64,000 bases of DNA from Ilumatobacter sp963746265. Its GTDB lineage: Bacteria > Actinomycetota > Acidimicrobiia > Acidimicrobiales > Ilumatobacteraceae. The position numbers and the translations under genes were made by a program. The stretch is taken from the NCBI GenBank assembly GCA_963746265.1, contig CAVVAM010000013.1, positions 1 to 64,000 of the forward strand, in the 5' to 3' direction. Below the pieces are notes generated by a model. The model was not told where the DNA came from, did not search any database, and saw nothing but the letters and a program-made list of their open reading frames with translations. Within the stretch, counting starts at the first letter, position 1. Each line of letters starts with the position of its first letter. Shown piece after piece: positions 1-8,188 of this stretch.

Positions 1-249
1 CCGGCAAACTGATCGAGGTCGACCGGGCCGAACCGCCGCATAACGTGCGCTCCGTAATCTGGCCGAGCACGACGAGCACGCGCCACAATGCGGCCCCACC
101 GTGACACGAGATCATCCCGGCCGCGACGCACACGTGGCCTGCGGAAAGATCGTCCGATCATCCCGGTAGCTCAATCTCTGGAGCCTTTGCCAGACGACCC
201 TGATGCGCACGTTCGACTGGACTGCCTGGCTGAGTCTGGAGCCACAGGT

Positions 250-3200
250 TCAGTTCTTCTCCGAGACTTGCGACGAGGCCGTCGCGCTCACCGCGAAGCA
301 CTTCCAGCGCTGAGACGACTTGGTCGAGTGCGAGATCGTCGCCGGCTGCCCAGTACTTCCAGTATCGAGCGCTTCAACGGTCCGTCCTGAGCGGTCGACG
401 CGCCCGTCGTGGTTGGCCCACTGGTGCAGAATGTCGTTCGTGCGGTCGTACTCGTCTTTGATCATTTGACGAAGGGCGTTCACTCGTTCTCGAGTTGGCC
501 GGGCCCGTTCTTCCGCACTCGCAACGACTTGCTCGGCCCGGTCGAGGCGCAGCTCGGCGTCGGCCAGCGCTGCCCGATCTCGCCTTCTGTAGAGCGGGCC
601 CGCCGCATTGACGACCGTCGCCGCAGCCTCGACATCGCGCCATGCGTCATAGCGGTCGTCGCTTGCGACACGAGCGGCCGCTTCGAACGGGCCAGCAGCG
701 GCGACTGCGGCCGGAAGCAGGTCGCGGGCCTCGTCGGCTGCCTCCCGACGAAGCGCTCGATCGGCATCGCGGGCTTCGATCACCCGAATCGAGTCGTTCA
801 TCTCGTCGACAAGGCGTTGTCGGACGTCGTCGAACCACGGCGGAATCGCACACCTCGGCTGGATGGTTGACGGTGATGTCGCAGGAACCGCCTGCGAGAG
901 CTCTCGGCGCTGGGCGAGCGCCGGGAGGTCAACTCGGTCGTTGGCCAGGATTCCGCGCAGGACCGACCTCGCTTCCTCACGGTCGCTGGTCTCGGTGACG
1001 ACGTGAATCATGTTGAGCGTCCGACCTCGCGTGGCCCCGACATAGAGGCCGCGTCGGCTGGTTGCTGGGGTGGCGAGTTCGATGCCGATGGTGACGGTGT
1101 CGCCTTGGTTGCCGTGTTCGGTCGCGGCGTAGCCGAGTTGAACGTGCTGATGTACGTAGTTGAACGGCAGCGTGACCGTCCCGGAATCGAGCAAGGACCG
1201 GACGGTCATCGATCCGTCGGGGTGAATGGCCGACACGGTCCAGAGGTCGCGGTTGCGGACCGGTTCACCGGTCGTGGTCGTGAGTGTCCGGTCGTTCCGT
1301 CGTGTGACGACACGGTCGCCTACGTGGGCGCTGGCGCCGTCGGCGATGACGGCCGTGTCGGCTGGGTCGATTCGGTGGCCGGCGAACCGTCGACGCTGGA
1401 TGGCTTGGTTGATTCGGTCGACGTGCTCGTTCGTCGATGCTGTGATCGCGACTGAGTCGCCGTTGCCGTCGAAGAACAGCCAGGCGCCGGCGATGGCGTC
1501 GATGTGCTCGTCGAGGGGACCGGCGCAGATGCGGCGCTCGTCGATGTAGGTGTCGATCGCGTCGGGATCGCCGTGTCTCAGTTGGAGGGACGCGGCGGCT
1601 TCCCAAGGGTTCGTGAACCGGTGGATCTTCTGGAGTTCGAGCGTGCGGCCGGTCGCACAGAGTTCGTGGAACATGCCGCCACGTCCGACGGCTTGGAGCT
1701 GGTGTGGATCGCCGATCAGCACGACTCGCCACCGGTGCTGCTCGGCCAGCGCTACGAGCTGGGCGAGGCTGGCCGTTCCGAGCATGCCGGCTTCGTCGAC
1801 GATGACGGTCGCTCCGGCCGGGAGTTGAAAGCGGGCGCTCGGCAGCCGCTCGGTCTGGTGATGTTCGTACAGGAGCTTGTGGACGGTGTCCGAGGGGATG
1901 CCGGCCTCGCGTTCGAGTACGCGAGCTGCTTTCGCAGATGGTGCGAGGCCGAACACGATGCGGTCGGCTCGCCAGATGTCGTTGGCGGCGGCTCGCAGGG
2001 TGGTGGTCTTGCCGGTCCCTGCCGGCCCGACAGCGAGGACGAGCCGGTCGTGGCCGGCGACCGCTGCGGCGACGTCGGCTTGGAGTACGTCGAGCCCGGC
2101 CGTGTCGACGGAGTCCGATGGTTGCGGCTGGTCGATCTCGGCGTCGAGCGCCCACGCGAATACGCGGGCTTCCTCGTCGAGGATCGTGTCGGACGTCAGA
2201 TTCGCTGCGATCGGTTCGAGCCACTCCGATCGACCGTCGGACGCTCGTTGACGATCAGCAACCTCCGGGTCGAGTTGAGCGCACTCGTCAATGATCCGGT
2301 CACTCGCTCGTTCGAGTGCGGCGAGCCATCGGTCGGCTGGCATGTTCGGCACAGCCGGTTGGAGATCACAGATCGTGCGCATGATGTCGGCTCGCGACCA
2401 CGTCGACCCGCGGGCGGAGAGTTGGTCGACAACGCCGGCGACGGTGACAACCGGTGCACGTTCGTCGTCGACCGCCTGCTGCGAAACGAGGCGTTCGACA
2501 TCTTCGGCGGACCACCCGAGCTGGTTCGCCTCGCGTTGCCACCGTGTCTGCAGATCCGGGACACCGTGACCCGTCTTGCAGCTGCGGGTGTCGACGGCGG
2601 CTTGGCGTGTGAGTGCTGCTCGTTCGATGCTGGTCGGGTCGCGCCCCTCCCGTTCGCGGAAGTCGTCGAGCTTCTCGTCGAGTGCGTTCTCGACCTCGGT
2701 GGTGCGCTTCGAGAACTGCTCCAACAGTTGTCCTGGCATGCCTGCGATCTCGGCCTGCCCGTTCTCGATCGGCTGCCACGCGACCCCGAAGCGGTCGGTG
2801 AGTTCCGATCGCAACACCGACTGATAGAGGCCACCGAGCATCCGCTGGTGCTTCTTGAGGAACCGGGCGTCGAGGGCGAGCCATCGACCCTCAGCGGTCT
2901 GGACCTTTGCTGAGATGACGGCGTGGGTGTGGAGTTGTGGGTCGTCGGCTCGTGACGTCGACTGACGGAATGTCGCCATGATCAAGCCCTGCGAGTCAGG
3001 GTGTAGCCGCCGACCGTTCGATCGAATCCTCGTGGTCGACCCGTACCGTTCGAGGTAGCAGAGCGTTGCCGTCACCGCGGCGTCGTGCGCTTCGAGGTAG
3101 CCGGCGTCGCCGGTGAGCGCCCACAGCACACTCACCGACTTCGGCGCCGAAAACGTCGCATCGAACCCAGCGACGGCGCGCACCGTGCCGCCGTCCTTCG

Positions 3201-3486
3201 TCAGCCGGTCGACGAGCGACATCCCGAGCGGTGTCCCAGCAACTGGATCACGGCCCTCGAGTAGCGCCTGCAACTGTTCGCCGGTCACCGGGCCGCCGAG
3301 CCCGAGCAGGTCGGCCTGCCTGCCGCACCAGATGCCGGGCTGCTCGCCGGGCGCGTCGGTCAAGTACTGCGTGTAGTAGCCAGCCGACGCCGCAGCCGAT
3401 GATGCGTAGAGCGTCGTCACCCTCAGCACGGCGCCACTCCCCCGCCCGCGGGCACTTGTCTGTTCTTGGAGTGTGATGGTTGACAT
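250..3486 (-). CDS. MobF-family conjugative relaxase/helicase (TrwC/TraA-like)
   Basis: Nicks the transfer origin and unwinds DNA during conjugative mobilization. The N-terminal relaxase domain has tyrosines near residues 37-41, FSAPKSVS near 112-119 and DPQLHTH at 182-188. The helicase part has Walker A GPAGTGKTT at 487-495 and Walker B VIVDEAGML further on. The residue equivalent to the first metal-binding His of TrwC (H150) is Gln175 here; this may be a subfamily trait. At 1078 aa it is about normal length, but the last ~38 residues look out of frame: a -1-type indel near 361-364 would restore a tail (WAAGDDLALDQVVSALEV) ending at a TGA at 158-160. It lies 22 bp downstream of the excisionase gene, so the two are probably one operon. 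No type IV secretion genes are visible, so mobilizable rather than self-transmissible is the safer reading. Confidence 0.9.
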   Translation of the reverse strand: MSTITLQEQTSARGRGSGAVLRVTTLYASSAAASAGYYTQYLTDAPGEQPGIWCGRQADLLGLGGPVTGEQLQALLEGRDPVAGTPLGMSLVDRLTKDGGTVRAVAGFDATFSAPKSVSVLWALTGDAGYLEAHDAAVTATLCYLERYGSTTRIRSNGRRLHPDSQGLIMATFRQSTSRADDPQLHTHAVISAKVQTAEGRWLALDARFLKKHQRMLGGLYQSVLRSELTDRFGVAWQPIENGQAEIAGMPGQLLEQFSKRTTEVENALDEKLDDFREREGRDPTSIERAALTRQAAVDTRSCKTGHGVPDLQTRWQREANQLGWSAEDVERLVSQQAVDDERAPVVTVAGVVDQLSARGSTWSRADIMRTICDLQPAVPNMPADRWLAALERASDRIIDECAQLDPEVADRQRASDGRSEWLEPIAANLTSDTILDEEARVFAWALDAEIDQPQPSDSVDTAGLDVLQADVAAAVAGHDRLVLAVGPAGTGKTTTLRAAANDIWRADRIVFGLAPSAKAARVLEREAGIPSDTVHKLLYEHHQTERLPSARFQLPAGATVIVDEAGMLGTASLAQLVALAEQHRWRVVLIGDPHQLQAVGRGGMFHELCATGRTLELQKIHRFTNPWEAAASLQLRHGDPDAIDTYIDERRICAGPLDEHIDAIAGAWLFFDGNGDSVAITASTNEHVDRINQAIQRRRFAGHRIDPADTAVIADGASAHVGDRVVTRRNDRTLTTTTGEPVRNRDLWTVSAIHPDGSMTVRSLLDSGTVTLPFNYVHQHVQLGYAATEHGNQGDTVTIGIELATPATSRRGLYVGATRGRTLNMIHVVTETSDREEARSVLRGILANDRVDLPALAQRRELSQAVPATSPSTIQPRCAIPPWFDDVRQRLVDEMNDSIRVIEARDADRALRREAADEARDLLPAAVAAAGPFEAAARVASDDRYDAWRDVEAAATVVNAAGPLYRRRDRAALADAELRLDRAEQVVASAEERARPTRERVNALRQMIKDEYDRTNDILHQWANHDGRVDRSGRTVEALDTGSTGQPATISHSTKSSQRWKCFAVSATASSQVSEKN

Positions 3487-3508
3487 GAGGTGTCATGCAT
3501 GGGGACCC

Positions 3509-3853
3509 TCAGACCTGGCGGAGTCGGCGAGGTGCGGCGCGACGGGCAGCCGTCGGTCCGGTCAGAGTTGGCCGGGGTGTCGGGTCGGGATCGTCAGCAA
3601 ACGGGTCGACGATGACCGGAGGCCATGTCAGTGCTCCGCCGACGATCTCCTCGATCGCGAGCCGCGGGAATCGGATCTGTCCACCGACGAAGGCCGACCG
3701 GATGCCAGAGAGACCGTCGGTCGTGCGCCACTCGGCGGCGAGTTCGTAGACCTTCGTCCGACTGATCCGCAGGACGACGACGACCTCGGCGACAGTGAGC
3801 AGATCCGGCGCAAGGCCGGCGCTCTTATGACAGTCACATCGGGCAGAGTCCAT
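3509..3853 (-). CDS. Excisionase-like helix-turn-helix protein
   Basis: A 114-aa protein with a MerR/Xis-like winged helix: LLTVAEVVVVLRISRTKVYEL followed by a beta hairpin (IRSAFVGGQIRFPRLAIEEI). This is the usual layout of excisionases encoded beside integrases in actinobacterial integrative elements, where they bend DNA at att sites to favour excision. I chose the ATG at 3853 because the domain starts just after it; a longer in-frame start at 4033 would run into the divergent HTH gene. The C-terminal third is Pro/Arg-rich. The relaxase gene follows at once. The partner integrase is not in the window and probably lies to the left. Confidence 0.7.
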   Translation of the reverse strand: MDSARCDCHKSAGLAPDLLTVAEVVVVLRISRTKVYELAAEWRTTDGLSGIRSAFVGGQIRFPRLAIEEIVGGALTWPPVIVDPFADDPDPTPRPTLTGPTAARRAAPRRLRQV

Positions 3854-3924
3854 CACGACGTGAAAGCACCGCGCACGGCACTTTCGTTGCATGACAATCC
3901 TGCGAACGCCTCGACAGCGCGTGG

Positions 3925-3938
3925 CATCATCTTTGATG
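3925..3938. promoter_or_regulatory. Palindrome CATCA-N4-TGATG, possible HTH operator
   Basis: A perfect 5-bp inverted repeat with a 4-bp spacer lies between the divergent excisionase and HTH genes, 46 bp before the HTH start. That is a plausible site for autoregulation by the HTH protein. Only symmetry and position support it. Confidence 0.35.
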
Positions 3939-3983
3939 TCAAGCGGCCCGTTGAGCTTTCGACCCGACCGAGGAGGATGAGCG

Positions 3984-4289
3984 GTGGCTCGATCAACGAT
4001 TGATGAAGTGAAGCGACGCCGCCTCGCCGCCATGACCGCCGACGAGCGGGCCGAGTTCGATCAGACTCATGACGCGAAGCGACTCGCCATCGATGTGGGC
4101 GACCAGGTGCGCGCTGCCCGAGAAGCGGCCGACCTCACCCAACGCGAGCTGGCAGCACGGATGGGGACGAGCCAAGCCGCCGTCGCTCGACTCGAAGCCG
4201 GGGGAACCGGCGCGTCGCTCACGAGCCTTCAGAAGGTCGCCGGAGCGTTGGATCTGAAGGTCATCGTGACGCTCTCGCGGTCACGTTGA
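3984..4289 (+). CDS. XRE-family HTH protein (HigA-like, orphan)
   Basis: A 101-aa protein with a helix-turn-helix at about residues 37-90 (VRAAREAADLTQRELAARMG then TSQAAVARLEAG), preceded by a charged N-terminal helix as in HigA-type antitoxins. The start is GTG at 3984, set by AGGAGG at 3971-3976; an ATG at 3977 is out of frame. No HigB-like toxin lies on either side, so it is an orphan antitoxin or a plain regulator. It is divergent from the excisionase/relaxase operon and could repress it. Confidence 0.75.
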   Translation: MARSTIDEVKRRRLAAMTADERAEFDQTHDAKRLAIDVGDQVRAAREAADLTQRELAARMGTSQAAVARLEAGGTGASLTSLQKVAGALDLKVIVTLSRSR

Positions 4290-4355
4290 CGGATGCACGC
4301 GTCTTTCATGCGACCGGAACTCACCGTCCGCCCGGTGCTTGGTCCAACCCATTCT

Positions 4356-5717
4356 TCAGGGAACCAGGGTCGGATCGGTGACGCGACCGATGAACAGGAT
4401 CGTTCCTGCGCCTCGGTCACGGATCAGGTACAGGAACGGGCGGTTGACCTCGATCGTGGGTCCGTGCGACAAAGCCATCTCGCCTCCGGTCGCGGCGGCG
4501 GCGCGTGTGCCTTGCTCGTCGACCTCGACAACCGCTTCGTGTTCGACCTGGTCGAGGAAGAGTCCGCCACCCTCCGTCACGCCGGAGAAGTCAGCGCCGC
4601 CACCGAACGCTGACGGCATGCCCAACCCGGCGAGAACGTCGTTGAGTTGTACGTGTGTGCGAGCGGTCCACTTCGGCAACGACAGATGGATGCCGCCGTC
4701 GGTGATGCCATCGATCACCGTCGCGAGTGACTCGGTCGTCAACTCGGCCTCGAATGAAGCAAGGTCGTTCGGGACGATGACCACCATCGACAACGCACCG
4801 CCCCCGTAGGGCACCTCGACGGCTTGAACGTCCGGAGTCCACAGTGACGGCAGGTATTCGTCGTAGTGCATCATCGGTACGTTCACCGTCGAGCCGTCGG
4901 CTCGGGTGAACGGCTCAGTTCGTGTCGCTGCCGGGTCGAACGGAAACTCCCATGGCGCATCCAGTGCAACGGCATTGACCAACACCATCTGCGTCGACCC
5001 GTCGAACGACGCGGGTGGGAACAACTCTGGGATCAGCTCGTTCGTTCGTTCCTCGACCCAGCCGTTGACCAGGGCGCGCATTCCCTCTGGGTCAGCGCCG
5101 AAGTCAGCCTCCGCGAGCGGCGAGCCGTACGCTCCAGTCAGCACGTCGAGGTAGTCGTCCAACAACGCGAGACCGGGCTGCGTCCACACCTTGTTGGCAG
5201 CGGTCCACGCCGTGGGGCTTCCGACCGTGCGTGCATCCAACGTGAGGTCGTACGCGTTGATGCCTTCGTGCCACGCCTCCGGTTCCAGGTCGCCGACGTG
5301 GAGGACGTCAGCCATCTCCGTTGCGGTCTGCCCTCGAGCGCCCGCGAAGATCATCCCGAGCGCGAAAGTCACGCTGTACGGACTCACCACCGTGTTTCCA
5401 GTTTCGCCGGCGGCCACGGCGCGATAGAGGTCGACGGCGAACTCGTTCATCCCTGCGATCGCCGCGGTCGCGTTCCGACCATCCGCTCCACCATCGACCG
5501 ACCGCTCCGACAGCACCCCGAACCGCAACGGCAACGCTTCGACAGATATGCCTTCAGAGGGCTCGGTCGTCGCGACCGTCGACTGCTCATCAGCCAGTCC
5601 GTCCGGGTCCGAATCGGCGACGGACTCAGGCATTCGATCCGCGACGTCGTCATCGCCGCCACAGGCTGCGACGAGCACCATGGCAACGAGCACCCCAACT
5701 CCAACACGTCTGTGCAT
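4356..5717 (-). CDS. Serpin-family protease inhibitor lipoprotein
   Basis: A 453-aa secreted lipoprotein: lipobox LVAAC with Cys19, then an acidic Ser/Thr-rich linker, then a full serpin fold. Family signatures visible are TVVSPYSVTFALGMIFAGA, ANKVWTQ, MVLVNAVAL, a hinge VEVDEQGT at 397-404 followed by RAAAAT, and the terminal NRPFLYLIRD...ILFIGRV. Serpins trap proteases by insertion of the reactive loop; the short-side-chain hinge (TRAAAAT) suggests an inhibitory type. The loop between hinge and PFL is about four residues shorter than in typical bacterial serpins, and by counting the scissile position falls near Leu-Ser-His, which is tentative. The start is ATG 5717 or GTG 5720. It sits between two HTH genes inside the mobile element, so it is cargo. 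Confidence 0.92.
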   Translation of the reverse strand: MHRRVGVGVLVAMVLVAACGGDDDVADRMPESVADSDPDGLADEQSTVATTEPSEGISVEALPLRFGVLSERSVDGGADGRNATAAIAGMNEFAVDLYRAVAAGETGNTVVSPYSVTFALGMIFAGARGQTATEMADVLHVGDLEPEAWHEGINAYDLTLDARTVGSPTAWTAANKVWTQPGLALLDDYLDVLTGAYGSPLAEADFGADPEGMRALVNGWVEERTNELIPELFPPASFDGSTQMVLVNAVALDAPWEFPFDPAATRTEPFTRADGSTVNVPMMHYDEYLPSLWTPDVQAVEVPYGGGALSMVVIVPNDLASFEAELTTESLATVIDGITDGGIHLSLPKWTARTHVQLNDVLAGLGMPSAFGGGADFSGVTEGGGLFLDQVEHEAVVEVDEQGTRAAAATGGEMALSHGPTIEVNRPFLYLIRDRGAGTILFIGRVTDPTLVP

Positions 5718-5841
5718 CACGAATTTGACGCTAGTCGTCCCCTTCCAGTTCCCAGATTCGGCAAGTTCGACCGAGAACTAACCGGTCGAGCCTTCAACCC
5801 AGCAACGACCCAGCGGTTGCGTGATCTGATAACATCCCATC

Positions 5842-6198
5842 ATGGGCGTAGCAGCAGAACTGATTCGAGACGCCAGGCAGTCCGCTGGGCTGACCATGGC
5901 CGAGCTGGCAGAGCGTGCGGGCAGTTCGAAGCCAACGATTTCGAGGTACGAGAACGGGTTGGTCGACCCTGGTGTTGAGACGCTGAACCGATTGCTTCAT
6001 GCGTGCGGCCAAGAACTCCGGGCCCACACGGTTGGACTACCCGCGTCGCGCGAAGAGGTCGGCCACCGGTTCGAAGCCCATGATGGTCCAACGGCCGACG
6101 ATGTGACGCGGACGAACGACGGCCGGGAGTTGCGAACCGCTGCGGACCTCGAAGCGTTCGCCGCCGAACTCCGCGATGAGGGCCTCCTGGCGACGTGA
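5842..6198 (+). CDS. XRE-family HTH protein, putative antitoxin of the pair
   Basis: A 118-aa protein with a classic HTH_3 domain in the first 60 residues (GLTMAELAERAGSSKPTISR, then YENG) and a C-terminal part with ELRTAADLEAFAAELRDEGLL. TAACAT at 5830-5835 lies about 7 bp before the ATG, suggesting a near-leaderless transcript. The stop overlaps the GTG start of the nucleotidyltransferase (GTGA at 6195-6198), so the two are translationally coupled. By analogy with HTH/nucleotidyltransferase toxin-antitoxin pairs it is the likely antitoxin and autoregulator; that is inference. Confidence 0.75.
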   Translation: MGVAAELIRDARQSAGLTMAELAERAGSSKPTISRYENGLVDPGVETLNRLLHACGQELRAHTVGLPASREEVGHRFEAHDGPTADDVTRTNDGRELRTAADLEAFAAELRDEGLLAT

Positions 6199-6746
6199 CC
6201 GAACCGGCCGACGAGTACGGCGAGCTCGACGAGACGAAGATCTTTCAGGCGCTCGACGATCACGGCGTCGAGTACGTCGTCGTCGGTGGCAGCGCGGCGA
6301 TTCTGTGGGGCGCCCAACGTGCGACCCGAGACGTCGACTGCGTGGCCCACCAGACCGTCGAGAACCACCGCCGGCTCTGCGACGCACTCCGACAGATGGG
6401 CAACCCGCGCCTCCGAATCGAAGGTGTCGACGACGCGGCAGCCATCGAACTCTCCCAGCAACTGTTGCATCCGGACTTCTTCGCTCGGACCGCTGCCTCG
6501 ACCTGGCGAACTGACAGCGGCAGCGTCGACTTCCTGAGCGGCATCCCCGATTCGGCCGGCGAATCAGTCTCATACGACACGCTTCGAGCGCGTGCCACGT
6601 TCGCTCCGACGGGCGAGTTGCGCATTCCAGTCGCGTCGCTCGACGACATCATCGAATCGAAGATCAGCGCCGACCGGGCGAAGGACCGCGAGGCTCTCCC
6701 CGAACTCAACGAGCTGCGCCGAAGGCTTCGTCGATCCGACAGATGA
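6195..6746 (+). CDS. Nucleotidyltransferase-fold protein (AbiEii/MNT-like), putative toxin
   Basis: A 183-aa protein with the minimal nucleotidyltransferase signature: YVVVGGSAAILWGAQRATRD then VDCV (GGS...DxD) at about residues 33-54. Downstream helices are followed by LRIPVASLDDIIESKISADR, a segment typical of AbiEii-like and DUF6036-like proteins. Such enzymes transfer nucleotides to tRNA or proteins and often act as toxins. The GTG start overlaps the upstream HTH stop by 4 bp. The pair sits just inside the element end, a usual place for stabilization or defence cargo. AbiE systems normally use an AbiEi antitoxin, but here the partner is a short XRE protein. Confidence 0.75.
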   Translation: MTEPADEYGELDETKIFQALDDHGVEYVVVGGSAAILWGAQRATRDVDCVAHQTVENHRRLCDALRQMGNPRLRIEGVDDAAAIELSQQLLHPDFFARTAASTWRTDSGSVDFLSGIPDSAGESVSYDTLRARATFAPTGELRIPVASLDDIIESKISADRAKDREALPELNELRRRLRRSDR

Positions 6747-6820
6747 GCCGAGCCAATTGGCAGTGCAGCTGGACTGGTCGACTCGGCGAACCCGCGATCT
6801 GACAGGCGGTCGCGACGACG

Positions 6821-6939
6821 GATCTGATACATCGATGCGATCTGATACATCGCCAGCCGCGAGGCCGCGTCCCAATCTGGCCGCACAGGGGGTCGCTGAT
6901 GTCGCTGACGACGAAATCGATGTATCAGAGATGTATCAA
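6821..6939. repeat. GATACATC direct and inverted repeats near the element end
   Basis: The 14-mer gatctgatacatcg occurs at 6821-6834 and 6839-6852 in direct orientation. Its near-complement appears at 6918-6931 (cgatgtatcagaga, 12 of 14), and a shorter gatgtatca at 6930-6938. Four clustered sites 140-260 bp from the tRNA fragment resemble arm-type integrase or Xis binding sites. No gene fits the stretch from 6747 to 7120. Confidence 0.5.
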
Positions 6940-6997
6940 TCCAGGGTGCACCAGGCTGTTTCGGCCGGTCCGGACCGTGTCAGCCCGTCCGGCCATC

Positions 6998-7020
6998 ACC
7001 CCAGCTCATTGGCACATTTC
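6998..7020 (+). repeat. Integrase-site-like repeat (type B) of the tRNA-Pro element
   Basis: The sequence accccagctcattggcac followed by atttc matches the type B repeat at 42159-42180 beside tRNA-Gly with one indel and two mismatches. In both places it lies tens of bases from the tRNA 3' segment, so related integrases may have used both sites. Confidence 0.45.
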
Positions 7021-7077
7021 GGCACGGACTGATGCAGGCCGAAACAGACTGATATCGGCCATTTTCGGCTTTGGGAG

Positions 7078-7112
7078 CAGGGGGTCGGGAGTTCGAATCT
7101 CCCCATCCCGAC
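7078..7112 (+). other. 3' fragment of a tRNA-Pro gene: probable att site at the element boundary
   Basis: The segment can be drawn as a tRNA 3' part: variable loop ggggtc, T stem gggag, T loop ttcgaat, stem ctccc, acceptor strand catcccg, discriminator a. The acceptor strand implies a 5' end CGGGATG, typical of actinobacterial tRNA-Pro. The D arm and anticodon arm are absent, since upstream sequence does not fold, so this is a 3' fragment of the sort left at attR when an element enters the 3' end of a tRNA. The intact tRNA-Pro should lie left of the window if the mobile genes at 1-7 kb form the element. Confidence 0.65.
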
Positions 7113-7120
7113 GACATCTA

Positions 7121-8186
7121 GTGCCGTGACCGGGAACGTTCGGGGTTGCGCGTCCACCGCTGAGGTTCCCGGATCTGTTTTCCTTGGTGGATGGCCGATC
7201 GTGTCTTGGTGCGTGATCTTGCTCCCGAGGAGGGACGCAAGTTGTTGCAGATCATCCGGCGGGGCACCGGCTCCGTCGTCAGGTGGCGAAGAGCGTGTTG
7301 TGGTCGGCGCAACACATGTCGGTGCAGCAGATCGCGGAGATCGCGTTCACGTCGCAGGATCGGGTGCGTGAGGTGATCCACAACTTCAAGGCCGATGGGT
7401 TCGACTCGCTCGCACCGAAGTACGCCGGTGGCCGCCCGCCGACGTTCACGTTGCCGCAACGTCAGCAGATCAAGAAGTTCGCGTTGTCGCGACCCCAAGA
7501 CCACGGGTTGCCGTTCTCGACCTGGTCGCTCAGCAAGCTGGCTGAGTTCCTGGTCGCTGAGGGGGTGGTCGACGACATCAGCCATGAGGGCCTTCGGGTT
7601 CTGCTCCGTGAAGAGGGCGTGTCGTTTCAAGTGATCAAGACGTTCGAACAGTCCAACGATCCGGACTTCGAAGCGAAGAAGAACCGGATCCTCGAGCTCT
7701 ACGCGATCGCGGATGGCCAGGTCGAGCCCGGCGCAGATGATCCGACGGTGATCATCTGCGTCGACGAGATCGGACCACTGAACCTGCAACCGCATCCCGG
7801 CCGCCAGTGGGCGACGATCGCGGCCGGCAAAGGTGATGCCGAGCAGCCGCGACGGCGGCGACGGCGTGCGACCTACAACCGGCCGCACGGAGTGCGTCAC
7901 ATGATGGGCGCGTACGACTTGAACCGCGATCGTCTCTACGGGCACATCGTCACGAAGAAGGACCGGACTGCGTTCGTGCGGTTCGTGCGCTACATCCGCA
8001 GCTGGTATCCGCCCGACGTGCGGATCGGGATCGTGCTCGACAACTTCTCACCACGGCACCGACCACCCCAGCCACGCCGAACAAGCCAGCATGATCCGCC
8101 CGCTACATCCACCGGCGCAACCGCAACGCACACGACCGAGCCCTCCGCGAACTCGTCAAACGCGCAAACGTTGCCTGACGCGGCAC
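7121..8186 (+). mobile_element. IS630-family insertion sequence, degenerate
   Basis: Imperfect terminal inverted repeats (left gtgccgtgaccgggaacgtt; the right end complements as gtgccgcgtcaggcaacgtt) are flanked by TA at 7119-7120 and 8187-8188, the target duplication typical of IS630/Tc1. The element is inserted 7 bp downstream of the tRNA-Pro fragment. About 150 bp of the transposase is missing compared with what its two ends imply. Confidence 0.8.
7191..8178 (+). pseudogene. IS630 transposase pseudogene
   Basis: The frame starting at 7191 reads MADRVLVRDLAPEEGRKLLQ, then a frameshift near 7283 moves to the frame reading VLWSAQHMSVQQIAEIAF, which continues through a winged HTH and the first DDE aspartate (ICVDEIGPL) and second aspartate (IVLDNFSP). 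Right after DNFSP about 50 residues, including the expected third acidic residue, are missing. Another shift leads to the terminal RNRNAHDRALRELVKRANVA and the stop at 8176-8178. The enzyme cannot be functional. Confidence 0.85.
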
Positions 8187-8188
8187 TA

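Noticed and set aside
1265..2224. Long Arg-rich minus-strand frame inside the relaxase gene
   Set aside because: A shadow of the relaxase, with no domain and extreme composition.
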